A DNA stretch of 33,484 nt from Gnetum montanum (taxonomy: Eukaryota > Streptophyta > Gnetopsida > Gnetales > Gnetaceae): contig MNCI01001941.1 of NCBI GenBank assembly GCA_015680685.1, forward strand, positions 127,308-160,791. The letters are read 5' to 3'. The notes beneath the pieces were generated by a model that did no database searches, was not told where the DNA came from, and was given only the letters and a program-made list of their open reading frames with translations. Positions 21,450-31,504 of the stretch are shown in pieces. Every line of letters starts with the position of its first letter. The first letter of the stretch is position 1. Both the position numbers and the translations under genes were made by a program.

Positions 21450-22140
21450 GGAGTTTCCATGTGAAGCGATATGCCCAAAGAGCATCATTCAATTTAGTGC
21501 TCCAGTCTTGCCTATATTTGCTAATGGTTCATGTCAATATTTTTGTGACCTCCCTAGTGGTGACTTCAACTTAACCATTCGCTTGAGGATGATATGGTGT
21601 AGTCAGCTTATGCTCAACTCCTAAGTGTTGCATTAATTTTTGAAAAGTTGCACTTATAAAATGTGTACAATTATCAAAAATAAGTGCATGAGGCATGCCA
21701 AAACTATTTATGATTTGTTGTTGAACAAATCGTGCGACTGTAGATGATGTACAATCAACAACAACGACTACTTTTGTCCATCTTGTAAAATAGTCAACAA
21801 TAACAACAATGTAGGCTTTTCCATTAGATATTGGTGTGATAGGCCCCATAAAATCAATTCCCCATATGTCGAAGGGTTCTAAAGGTTGAATCCATTGTTG
21901 TGGACCCTCCATTCTAGCAGTCATCCCCCCATCATGTTGGCAGCACTCACCAGATTGGATGAAATGATGTGTCCTGGAACAATGTAGGCCAATAATATCT
22001 TGAAAGCAATATTTTAATGGTCATTCATCTCCCAAGGCAATGACCCCCACAAGGGCCCTCATGATCATCTTGGAGAACTTGCAATTGATCTCCATCAAGA
22101 ACACACCATCGGACCAAGCCATCAGAATATACCTTACAAA
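21450..22140 (-). pseudogene. Integrase
   Basis: GIDFMGPI holds the first Asp, FDNCTHF the second (the usual Gly after DN is Cys), and the Glu follows HPQANG after an in-frame stop (~21570). The upstream finger is split: DDHEGPCGGH and RYYWPTLFQD are in one frame, and ECCQHDGGMTARMEGP, which opens the core, is in another, so a frameshift lies at about 21990. Downstream DALWAYRFTWK, YELVYGK and GDKVLYWN match the family. Confidence 0.88.
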
Positions 22141-22357
22141 TATGTCCATTGATATCCATGAAATTTTTGGCTCAGTGAAGAAACTATTGTTTCTTTTTAA
22201 TGTCTAGCCCTTGTGTTGTTTCTTGTGTGAGATGATAGGTAAGAATGCTACTATACCAGTTTGCCTCTATGGTTAATTGATTGTTTATTACACCTGCAAA
22301 GAGGAGTTCATCAAGAAAGCGGTCAAAAATTGAATATTTATCCTCTTTGTTTTCCCA

Positions 22358-22900
22358 TCATAACTGAGATAAGTGATCAACCACAACATTCTCAGTGCCT
22401 TTACGATCCATCATCGTAAGATCGAACTCTTGTAAGATCACAAGCCATCGTATGATGCAAGGACCCACCATTAGTTTATTTATTAGGAACCGTATTGCAC
22501 TATGATCTGTGTGTACAAATATTTTATAGCCCAATACATAGTGCCTAAAATTTTCTAGTGCAAACACCACAGCCATTAATTCTTTTTCTATTATAATGTA
22601 ATTAAGTTGTGCACCAGCAATACTTTAACTTGCACAATGAATGTAATAAGGTCATTTTTAGTCATCTAACTATGTAAGTATGGCTCCTAAAGCAAAGTTG
22701 GACACATCAGTCATTATGTCGAATGGTCTGGACTAGTCAAGAGCTTGTAGAATGGGTGTTTCTATGAGCTTCTATTTCAAGGTTTGGAAAGCTAGCTCAC
22801 ATTCCTTGGTCCACTCAAAGGATACATCCTTCTTTGTTAATTCTAACAATGGTTTTGTAATCTTTGAAAAGCTCTTGATGAAGTGTCTATAATAGCTAGT
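22358..22900 (-). pseudogene. RNase H
   Basis: The longest clean part (22576-22358) shows AVVFALENFRHYVLG, FVHTDHSAIRFL, IRWLVILQEFDL and DHLSQL. TDH carries a catalytic Asp, and the order matches gypsy RNase H. Upstream, VSNFALGAIL marks the start of the domain. Only one RNase H is present, unlike in the Tat element at 9300. Confidence 0.85.
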
Positions 22901-22929
22901 ATGTCCAAGAAATGATCAGATATCTTTTA

Positions 22930-23976
22930 CAGTTTCAGGTTGACGAGTGATTCCTTGGATGACTTTAATCTTTTTGGGATCTACCTCTATCCCTATTTGT
23001 GAAATCTTATGCCCTAACACAACACCTTATTGGACCATTAAATGGCTTTTTTACCAATTGAGCCTTAAGTTGGTCTCTACACATCATTTCAGTACTTTCT
23101 CTAATCAGTCCAATGCTTATTCGAAGTTCACTCTATAGGTGGAGAAATTGTCCATAAAAACCTCCACACCATTCCCTATTTGCTACTGAAATATACTTAA
23201 AACCAGACATTGAAATGTTGTTGGGGCATTGCACAAGCCAAAGGGCATCTACCTATATGAAAATGTTCCCCAAGGACTTGCGAATGTAGTCTTGGCTTAG
23301 TCTTCTGGTGCTATTTCAATTTGATTGTATCCACTGTAACCATCCAGAAAACTATAGTAGCAATGCCCTGCAATGGTATCTAGGACTTGGTCAATGAATG
23401 GTAATGGAAAATGGTCTTTAACGTTGCCATGTTTAATAGCCTAAAGTCTATACACACCCTCCATTTACCTTCATTTTTAGGCACAATGACTAATGGACTA
23501 ACCCATTCACTATCAGTAATGGGGTAAATGAACCTGGCTTTTAGAAGTTGTTCAATTTCTTCTTTAACCACTTACTTAAGCTTTCGATTTAGTTGCCTTT
23601 GCGTTTGTCATCGAGGCTTCATGGAGGGATCAGTGTAAATTCTATGTTGGCATATCCTAGGATCTATTCCAGTTAATTCGTTATATGACAAAGTAAAGGC
23701 TTTCAACCATTTATTAACCATATTCAGTAGTCTTTCTTTTTGTTGAGGAGCAAGCTTAGCATTAATGATTACCGATTTTCCATTCTTGAGAAATGTGTAC
23801 TCCATACCAATGGGCAACAATTTTGACTCAAGGGGCTCTTGTTTAAACTCGTCAAGGATTTCCAACTTTCCCCAATTGGTATTTTTGATATCAGTACTTG
23901 GGAGTTGGTGATGGAATTGCTCTAATGTATCTATGCTATCAATATAGGCACAAGTCAAGCTCTCAATTGGTTCCAT
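22930..23976 (-). pseudogene. Reverse transcriptase (altered active site)
   Basis: SYNELTGIDPRICQHRIY, VKEEIEQLLKARFIYP, EWVSPLVIVPKNEGKWRVC and VLGHKISQIGIEVDP give a clear RT. The YxDD box reads FMDN (23147-23158): the second catalytic Asp is Asn, as from a GAC-to-AAC change. Stops follow within 30 codons. The style is closest to non-chromoviral plant gypsy elements. Confidence 0.9.
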
Positions 23977-24447
23977 GCATAGAGTTGAATTGCTCTCTTG
24001 GTCAACTGTCAGCCATTGGGTGCCTTCCTATCTTGTGGCTACTACATATAGGCATGTTTATATGTTAGTCACTTGTGCACAGTGGTTACATGTAGGCAAG
24101 GTTAAGCATTGTACAAACTAGGCCTTTTGCACGCAGTTGCACCCTGTGCCACTATATGCAATGCATGGAACTTTCTTTTTCTCAATCTTTCCAAACGTAT
24201 TTTCCTTTGATATTTCTAGGGGGAGATCATGTATGTCTAGGTGTGCATCAATTTAACTTAACCATGCTCTTCCCATTATGATTGGGAAGTATCCCTTATA
24301 GTTGTTGACTTGAATCACTAGGAAATCAGCTGGATACAACCATCCACAAACAGTGCTAACAATGTCCTCCACTAGTCCTAATGGGACAATGATGGATTGG
24401 TCAGCCAACTCTAAATGAATGTTACTCTTTTTTAGTGGTGGTAGGTT

Positions 24448-24705
24448 CTAGGCTTTGTACATTTCTTGAGAGATTAAGTTAACACCAGAATCTAAATCCA
24501 AAAGAGCTTTGCAAGGCTCATTCCCAGTCATTTGCAAATATATAAGAGGACTTCTAGGATTATAGAATTTCCTAGGAAGATGGCCAGCTTTAATCCCATC
24601 GGTAATGGCATGAGTCAACATAACCATGTGCATTGGGTGCGATTTTTGGTTCGAAGGAAGCTCTAAAGATTCAAATGATGGTGAGGCAATTGCACAATTA
24701 GCCAC
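24448..24705 (-). pseudogene. Aspartic protease region
   Basis: Near the end of this stretch, KALLDLDSGVNLIS corresponds to the plant retroelement protease active site, normally D-L-G-[AS]. Here Gly is Asp (one G-to-A step), which would inactivate it. A Pro/Gln-rich linker separates it from the gag zinc knuckle. Confidence 0.75.
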
Positions 24706-25263
24706 TTGTAGCTATAACGACTTGGTTGGATTGTTGGTTCTAAAGAAGGATCTCTTCTTTGTGCAGTTGTCTGAACCAATAGTAAGTTAAGGATTGATAG
24801 CCCTTATAGTGTTACATTGCTGCAGCTGGGCAGGAAGCTAACCCTGCATAGTTGGAGCATGTGGTAATGAAGCTAATGGTGGAAGAGGTGTGGTCAGATG
24901 AGAAGGATAGTACGTTTGTGAAACATCACTCCTAGTAGAAGGATTTCTATAGTACTCGTGGATCTGGTAGTGAGACTGAGGAGTGACATGACTAGTGGAG
25001 TCACATGGAGAGCTTGGCTACTGCACATAGTACCCATATGGGTTAGGTTGACGGTAAGGGTATTGTTGATGTGGTAATGGCATTCCCCATGATTGTGGAT
25101 GTTTCCATTGATATTGCTCATTCAATTATGGTGGAGCTCCACTCAAATAATACATCAAGGGTTGGTGAAACTACCTTGGATTACCTTGAGGATAAGATAA
25201 CCTTCTGGGTGCTTACCATCTATTTAATCATGGGTTTAGTGCATACACCCCAGACTCTTAAAG

Positions 25264-27151
25264 GTGTGAGATGACTAGCCAACATCCTTTAGGATGGTCA
25301 TATTGGCATATCTCACATCTTCCATCATTGTCTGTGTCCGAATCCACAGCCTCTTCAATGATGGCAACTTTGCCCTTACCTTTGTTATGTGCACACTTAG
25401 CTTCTCTTTTTCCTTCTCTCTCGATCACTACTTTGCTCTCTAGACTCCTTGACTATTTTTAGAACGATTTGAAATTTATCATCTAGGGAGTTCCACATTT
25501 GATCTACCTTTGCTTATACATCTAATGCAAATTTTTGAATGGGCAAAGTCTTCCTATTCACCATCTCTTCAAGTGGTGACTCTTCTTCATCTTCACAAAA
25601 TCTAACTTCCTTCTTTTGGAGGGAAGGATCTCTGTTGTATTCCTCCACACTTTCTCTTTTCCTTAAATGACCTTTCTCCTTGACAACTTGCTCCAACAAT
25701 CTTTGTATTTGATGGGCTCTAAGCTTAGATAGCCTTCCTTGGGCATAAGTCCCAAGGGTTCTTCGCTTTTCGTACCTAAGCCCATCCATGAGATGGCATA
25801 GTTGTTCCCTTTGTGAGTAACCATGGCTAGGGCAATGATGTAATAATGCATAATATCAGCCCATGGAAGCATCCAAGGGTTCATGCCCCCCTTGTTTCCA
25901 TCCTTGGATTTTCCTATGGAGGTTGGACACTTGAGAGTATGTTTGATACTTATCATTGAATAACTCTAACATGGTACTACATTGATGAATGGATTCTAGT
26001 TCTAAGGACCAGTACCAGCTCTCTGCTTCCTTGATCAGTGTCTATGAAAAAAACTTTAGTTTTTGCCACTCATTTTCTATATTTTGCAAGGCACATGCAT
26101 CATGAAATGCTTATAGATGGTTTTGAGGATCAGCATTGTATCCCCCTTCAAATTGTGGGATGTTGTTCATGTCTAGTCTTTTGATCCTACTATCCTTCTG
26201 GTGCCTTGTTGGAATCCTAACATCCTTTGTTATGTCTAACATACTTCAGGTGGTGAGTAGGGGTTCATCATGATTGTATTTTCTATGGCGTCTATGATGC
26301 CTATGTTGTTTCCTACTCTCCCTTCTTTCGTGATGTGTTTCTCTGGAATGCCCTCGTTCCCTTTCTCAACTATTTTGTCTATGATCTCTATTTTTCTTAT
26401 CATTGTCCTCATGATCTTTCCCTTTGCAACTACATTTAGATCTCGAAGGAGAGGGGGAAGGAGATGATGAAAGTGAAGAGGAAGGAGGATTGGCACTATG
26501 ACAGTGTCTGTCACTTTCTCTTTGGTAGTCTCGACCTCGGTCGTGGTTACGATCGGAATGTCTATTAATGTCACGTGTTCATGTTCCTTTTTTGAACTTT
26601 TTGTGTCTATTGGTATTAGAACCTAGGTTATGAATAGTTGAGTGAAGATTCTGATACACAATTCCTTGACCGAAGTCAATGAGAGGAACATTGTTTTTTG
26701 GAAAACCTCCCGAGGTAGGTTCACCATCCTCATTTTCACTTAGGACATATAGAACATCATAAGACCACTTTCCCTTCATAGATTTGTAATGTCTCTCCTT
26801 TTGTAGGTCCCTTTGGCATTACACCTCTATGGGTTGATACTCTCTCAAGTTATGTTCATGCACAACGTACACTACCTATAAGTCCTGCATACCAATTCGT
26901 GTGAAAGCACAAAGAAGCATGCTTAGGACTGAGCAATCGAAAGGTAACACTATGTTACCCTCTAAATCATGCCAATGCAGTTGTTTATCCTGGTGAAGGA
27001 TAAAGGTAAAGTTTGTTATATACTCATTAGGATGAGCATATACCATGCAAAACTATTGGGGCACTAGTGGATCATCATGTGTACTACGCCTCCAATTGTT
27101 CATTATGTCAAACCTAGTCGGTGAAGCACTCTCATAAGAAGAAGGAGACAT
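25264..27151 (-). pseudogene. gag: Gag capsid polyprotein (decayed)
   Basis: The ATG at 27151 starts MSPSSYESASPTRFDIMNNW, 117 bp after the primer site. A basic Arg/Ser/Asp-rich segment follows (about 26560-26300, for example RHSDRNHDRGRD). The capsid core comes next: FEGGYNADPQNHL, ESWYWSLELESIHQ, CPSHGYSQREQLCHLMDGL (~26150-25760). A charged tail follows, then a zinc-knuckle-like CEICQYDHPKGC (~25320-25285), ending near 25264. Gag proteins assemble the particle and bind the element RNA through the knuckle. Several TAG, TAA and TGA codons interrupt it. In the basic segment an alternative open frame (26574-26236) is longer, but the Arg/Ser-rich frame is the one with gag-like content. Confidence 0.82.
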
Positions 27152-27268
27152 GGTTGATTATTCAATGTGCAATACTCTTTTTCAATGATTGTAGGATAAC
27201 TAACCCTAAGGTTTCATTCCAATGATGGAAAGATTTCCTAAGTTCTAATCAGTGCACAAACAACCAAG

Positions 27269-27286
27269 TCCCCAGCAACGACACCA
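27269..27286 (-). other. Primer-binding site, tRNA-Asp type
   Basis: The minus strand reads TGGTGTCGTTGCTGGGGA, one base inside the 5' LTR. It matches the complement of the 3' end of plant tRNA-Asp (TGGCGCCGTTGCCGGGGA) at 15 of 18 sites. The three differences are all C to T, as expected from decay of methylated cytosine. Confidence 0.88.
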
Positions 27287-27287
27287 A

Positions 27288-28131
27288 TGATGAGCGGCAA
27301 GGTACCCCTACGTCCAACCATACGAATATGAGCGTTACGCTCGATCTGGTCAAACTCCAAGGATTAAGTGTTTATGTACTTACATAGAACAAGGATGGCT
27401 TATGTAATCGTTATCTTCCCAAGCTTACTTATAAGGCACGATTGTATGGTTAAGTAAACTTGAGGTATATGATTTTTATGCTTTTTATGTTTTATGTTCC
27501 TAGTGCTTGAAATGAAGAAATAAAATAATTGAATTAAATAATTTAATTTCACTAATCAACTATGCTCTAACTAGCCCTAACACTAGCATCTGTTCCCACT
27601 TGCTGGACACATCCTGAACCAATGTAACACTACTGGGATTACCAAATGCTAGTCGTTACTGGGTTACCAAGTGTTCCACGTATGCTCGAAGTGGTTGTAC
27701 TGAGTGTGCTAATTCGTTGATAATTAACAATTCAATAAAATAACATTAATTAATGAGAGTAGCGAGTAATAGTAAATGACATTTAAATGAAATAATTAAG
27801 CTATTCTGAATGTTGCAAGGTTTATCACAAAGTTCGTCTTTATTTCTAGACACACGATGTGCTCAGGTACACAATGCTCGAATAAAGATCCATTCACTTT
27901 ATGACTCCTACTGTGGACACTCAGAAATAATTTTAACTTTGGAAAGGAAAAACTGCAAGAGTTCGGCTAAGGGACTAAGAAACTAACTATGAAATCAAGT
28001 GCCCTTGTCTCTTATTTATAGGCAATGAGACAAGTTCCAATATCGCATGTTCGATATCGCTTTGGCACCTTCAATATCATGTACCCGGTATTGAGGGTCC
28101 AATATCACGAATCTGATATCGCAACTCATCA
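27288..28131 (-). repeat. 5' LTR of the Athila-like element
   Basis: 844 bp, TGATGAG to CTCATCA, an inverted 7-bp terminal pair. The left LTR has a 4-bp extra AACT and a different T-run near 18722. TATA box at 28013-28020, and the GATATC/AATATC array at about 28038-28121. Confidence 0.95.
28013..28020 (-). promoter_or_regulatory. TATA box, 5' LTR (element promoter)
   Basis: The minus strand reads TATAAATA, about 112 bp from the LTR start. This copy would have driven the full-length RNA. The degenerate GATATC array lies directly upstream. Confidence 0.7.
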
Positions 28132-28136
28132 TAGGG
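28132..28136. repeat. Target-site duplication, right copy (TAGGG)
   Basis: Identical to 18163-18167; it directly follows CTCATCA of the LTR. Confidence 0.95.
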
Positions 28137-29457
28137 GCTAGAGTAAGAGCAAGTACACCAAGTTTATCTCATTAAGTATCAATTGAATGTAGTGGAGATT
28201 ATCACCTTGCAATGAGCCACTAATAAGGAGTTTCTCAAACCATAAGTTACCAATAGGATATTTTTTCCAACTTGTTTACAACTCAAAGACACTAGACCAG
28301 AGTCCAAATAAACCCTGCAATAATAGATTTAGTAGTTATGTTATCCACTAAATCGTATCCTAAGATATCTACCAAAGATACATCCCTCTTCGTCATGTTG
28401 GAATGGGGGGATGGATTAACTATGGTAATCATGCCACATCATGGATATGAGATTGCTATGGAGGGAGTGGTAGATCATATCAATGAAGCACTAAAGATCC
28501 CCATAGTATCATTACTAGACTTTATTACAATGAAAAATATTTAAATGTCTACAAGACCTAGATTAAGGAGTACATAAAAGATGAGTATAGCCTAATATAA
28601 GAAGGTGTTGAACCAACTAGTAAAAATTAAGCCAATGATTTTAAATATCTTTGACATCTCAAAAATACTACTACAATCCAAGCTAAACTCATTGAGATTA
28701 AAGGAAAGATTGTTATTTATAAAATTAAACTATAGTTACTAAACCAACAACTGAGAGATAAGGTAGTGCAACTTTAGGTCTAGCTATCTAATCCTATCAT
28801 CCACCAACTTACCCTAACCCAAGATGAATCATTCAATTAATTAAAGATTAAATAGGATGAGATCGAAATAGAAAAAGAGAAAGAAGCTTAGAATGCTTTC
28901 TTATCTTATGCTTTTCTATCAATTAAAGATCGAGAAAATGACATAATATGTAGAGTTGGCCAATCTATGTTATGTATTGGTAGATCTTGAACAGAGTTGG
29001 AGAAACAAGTGGCTACCTCATACTTATTTTATAAGAATGAGAATAAGCTCCACCATGAAGCACTTCCAAAGTCACAAATTATAACCTTTAAGCTTAAGGT
29101 CCTTCAGGCCAAATTCATAAATTAAAGAGATGTGGTAGAGAAAATAATCAAAAGAATGGTGAAGTATCAAGAACTAAAGGTAACAATAAAGGCATTTAAT
29201 ATCAAACAAAAATATTATACATCCTAGTTCATCAATGTTCATTAAATGTTCTCAACTCTATCTTATCCTTGGAAAGTGCCCACAACAATAACTCTAGGCA
29301 AGATTTTCTAGATAATCAATTATCCTAAGATGAAAGAGAAGAAGATGCAAGCATTTATAAAGGCACTTAGAATGAAGAGCAAAGTAATAATAATAGTGGA
29401 TCAATCACAAGAATCGCCAAGACATGAGAATCCATTACCACTAGGCACTATGTAAGA
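28137..29457 (+). pseudogene. Decayed unknown reading frame, 3' part
   Basis: Continues the frame from 18167: ARVRASTPSLSH, then INPAIIDLVVMLSTKSYPK, LFVMLEWGDGL and MEGVVDHINEAL (to ~28510). A one-step frameshift near 28510 leads into RLYYNEKYLNVYKT, AKLIEIKGKIVIYK and LLNQQLRDKVVQL, and on to AFIKALRMKSK. The last ~300 residues are rich in Lys, Glu, Leu and Ile, with spacing that suggests coiled coil. In-frame stops are almost all TAA or TAG at likely Gln codons. The end is taken at a TAA near 29457 but is not certain. No family recognised. Confidence 0.6.
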
Positions 29458-29751
29458 CATGCCTTCGTTATCTTTGTAAATTTTGCATAGCTTTTGTAAC
29501 AAAAAATGTATCCAAAATTTGTTATTTTATTAATTATGAATTACTTAAATAAATTTTATAATGCATCATTCAAGTCTAAGTTAAATTTATATTCATCAAT
29601 CGATCAATCAAGTATACTTCCACATTTTATAAGCAAAATTCATCCTAATTTTATGTAACTCAAGGATGAATTTTTTATTAATCGTAAAGGTGCAATGAAC
29701 AATGAATAAGTGAACTACATTGACATATTAACATAAGAAAGGCTTCATTAA
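29458..29751. other. AT-rich spacer before the young element
   Basis: No gene seen. It contains the 15-bp sequence at 29681-29695 shared with 13001-13015. Composition switches sharply at 29752 from AT-rich to CpG-containing sequence. Confidence 0.5.
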
Positions 29752-29960
29752 TGAAACACCGTGAAAATTGCGAGTCGGCCTCAGGCAAAGGTTCGCAATT
29801 CAGGCGAGAGCACATGTCAGAATCTCAGAAAGGAGAACAAGGCAGAGCGAAACAAAAAGGTGCACGGCATCAAGACTTCGGCTTCCCTTTGCGGATTTCT
29901 TATCTTACTATGTTTTTCATTATTTACGCTATAGCATGCAACATAGAGTAATGACGCTTT

Positions 29961-30380
29961 GCGTAACATAGTCCGACATTCAAAGGCAGCTTACTTCAGT
30001 AGCTTTGGCAAACCCTAAGGCCTAAGCAGTGTAATATACGACTTCTCGTATATTTTGGCTAAGTCTTTTTCCAAGGCTGAGTTTACGCTATGAACGCACG
30101 GCAGCGTAATGAGCGTCGAAAAAGCCAAAGACAGACCAACGATGCACAGTAGCGTGTGACAGCGTAAGTCATCGTCAAAATGATCATTGCTTACGCTTCA
30201 CTATGCACAGCAGCGTAAACGAGCGTAAAGCAGCTTGACTCTATTGTTCTCATGCTTCATTACGCTCTTGTACGTGACGCAACACGAATGAGCGTAATGC
30301 AATCCAAAGTCAGCTGAAACATGCCCGACGCACATCTGTTATTCACACGCACAGTACGCAAATGAGCGTATTGTGCGTAA
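29961..30380. promoter_or_regulatory. GCGTAA/TTACGC motif array in U3
   Basis: GCGTAA at 29961, 30104, 30162, 30213, 30223, 30292 and 30375; its complement TTACGC at 30083, 30191 and 30260. Partial forms (GAGCGTCG, GAGCGTATT) lie between. Ten perfect copies in 420 bp is far above chance. The array ends about 100 bp before the TATA-like box. Confidence 0.65.
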
Positions 30381-30465
30381 TCACAAAGCTTGACGCAAAA
30401 TGGTCAGGTCAATGGTACCCGAAAAGTTCGGGACACACGTCATCAGGGCTGCGCCTTTTCCACAG

Positions 30466-30486
30466 GACGTCACAGCCCATAAATAC
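30466..30486 (+). promoter_or_regulatory. Core promoter: GACGTCAC plus TATA-like box
   Basis: GACGTCAC (30466-30473), a bZIP-type ACGT core, is followed by CATAAATAC (30478-30486). The placement matches the TATA box of the older LTR. Confidence 0.5.
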
Positions 30487-31268
30487 TCCAGTTGATAATG
30501 ATACAAAGGTCGGCAAATCAAAAGGGCAAGGGCATTTTTCTGAGCATCAGAGCACTTAGCATTTTTTGAGCAGAGAAAAACAGAAAAGCAGAGACAGAGC
30601 ACATTTCACTTGAGCATTGGCAGCAAGAGCAATCAGTCCGTTGGTGAAGACACAACTTTCTCCATTGGTGATCACTGACATTCCCGAGCAGAGACTACCC
30701 AAAGCAAAAGGAGCAGATCAAAGATCGTGAGATCATCTTGCACGGTTTGCAGGCTCCATCGATCAGAAACAATTGATCGATAGACGTCAGAACTTGACCT
30801 TCCTTGCATCTCATCCTTGGCCTACGAGGTAGATCGGACTTCATTCTGTATTTCTGCTTGGACAGTTTTCTTGTTGTTCTGTGCTTGCTTCACATCGAGT
30901 AATCGGGACCTCCCCATTGTAACGTGACATACAAAACATTTATCCTTCAAGTCAAAGCATAGATCTTGAAACCACACGTTTCTCTCGTGTCCGTCTCTTC
31001 TCATCGTGTTAACATTATTATCGTTATATTTGTCTACATTGTTTTCCCCTCATTTTGCGACTCATCGAATCAAATCGATCCACGGGTTATTCACAATCTC
31101 CATCGTTTTACTGATTAGTAAGTCCCTGTCTGATTGACAAGACCGTTCAGGGAGCCGCGGATTCGTTTTTCCAGCACAGCCCTCACACGAATCTGTGGTT
31201 AAAACTGTGTACGCGGGATTTTGTTTGGTATTTTCCAGCTGCCGACATTTTCCATTGTTACAGTTTTC

Positions 31269-31285
31269 TGGCGCTAGAAGGAGGG
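31269..31285 (+). other. Primer-binding site
   Basis: TGGCGCTAGAAGGAGGG, 6 bp after the LTR end. It starts with TGG as the complement of a tRNA CCA end. I cannot assign the tRNA with confidence. Confidence 0.7.
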
Positions 31286-31504
31286 CCTAGGCTCCGATCC
31301 GTATTTTTCGGGTATCCCTGTTAGCGATTTATACCCAAAACCGTAAACGTAATACCTTTAGGGAAGTTTACGGTAGATCGTGTGGTGTAGATCGGTCACA
31401 GGAATGATTCCTCTGGAATCCTACAGGGTAGAAAGCCTATTTGCGATCTTTTTGTCAACCACTTATTAGACCCGGTCATTTTTCACAGCTAATCCACTCA
31501 ATCA
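31286..31504 (+). other. 5' leader of the younger element
   Basis: 219 bp between primer site and gag ATG. It contains ACCGTAAACGT and GTTTACGGT (about 31340 and 31365), which can pair as a stem; a packaging or dimer role is possible but unproven. Confidence 0.4.

Larger units (their letters stand above)
20917..25263 (-). pseudogene. pol: Pol polyprotein: protease, RT, RNase H, integrase (decayed)
   Basis: Reading right to left: a Pro/Gln/Tyr-rich linker (25230-24720), protease (~24700-24440), pre-RT and RT (~23980-22930), RNase H (~22900-22358), integrase (~22140-21450) and a C-terminal tail ending near SSFQLNRGGDGH with TAA at 20917-20919. Many TAG, TAA and TGA codons and at least one frameshift (near 21990) interrupt it. 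Several active-site residues are changed. The product of an intact copy would make and integrate the element's DNA in a cytoplasmic particle. Start and frame relationship to gag are uncertain. Confidence 0.88.
18168..28131 (-). mobile_element. Complete Ty3/gypsy LTR retrotransposon, Athila-like, 9,964 bp
   Basis: Two LTRs of 846 and 844 bp begin TGATGA and end TCATCA and are flanked by a perfect 5-bp duplication. On the minus strand the order is 5' LTR (28131-27288), primer site, gag, protease, RT, RNase H, integrase, a 1.9-kb non-coding tract, polypurine tract, 3' LTR (19013-18168). RT preceding integrase and no chromodomain fit a non-chromoviral Ty3/gypsy element. The tRNA-Asp-type primer and the RT style suggest the Athila side. 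No envelope-like gene is recognisable. The LTRs differ at about 80-85 of ~845 sites by hand count (~10%), mostly transitions. It inserted into the plus-strand frame at 17230/28137. Confidence 0.93.
29752..31262 (+). repeat. 5' LTR of the younger Tat-type element
   Basis: 1,511 bp, from TGAAACACC to TTGTTACA. The left limit is set by the composition switch and the match to 13847; the right limit by the primer site 6 bp further on. U3 carries the GCGTAA array and a TATA-like box; R/U5 contains GTAAGTCCCT (31118) and a block shared with the older LTR. No target duplication can be checked, because the other end is outside the window. Confidence 0.7.

Noticed and set aside
26236-26574. 112-residue open frame on the minus strand
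   Set aside because: It is a shifted frame of the gag basic segment; the neighbouring frame, though broken by one stop, has the Arg/Ser/Asp-rich content expected of gag.
27269-27286. tRNA-Asp gene fragment
   Set aside because: Only the 18-nt complement of a tRNA 3' end is present, placed one base inside an LTR; it is a primer-binding site.
29751-29971. Two overlapping short open frames at the LTR start
   Set aside because: They lie in U3 of the younger LTR, contain no domain, and differ in frame; they are chance openings in CpG-rich DNA.
29961-30380. CRISPR or tandem satellite in the GCGTAA-rich stretch
   Set aside because: The motif is only 6 bp, on both strands and irregularly spaced within an LTR; a regulatory array fits better.
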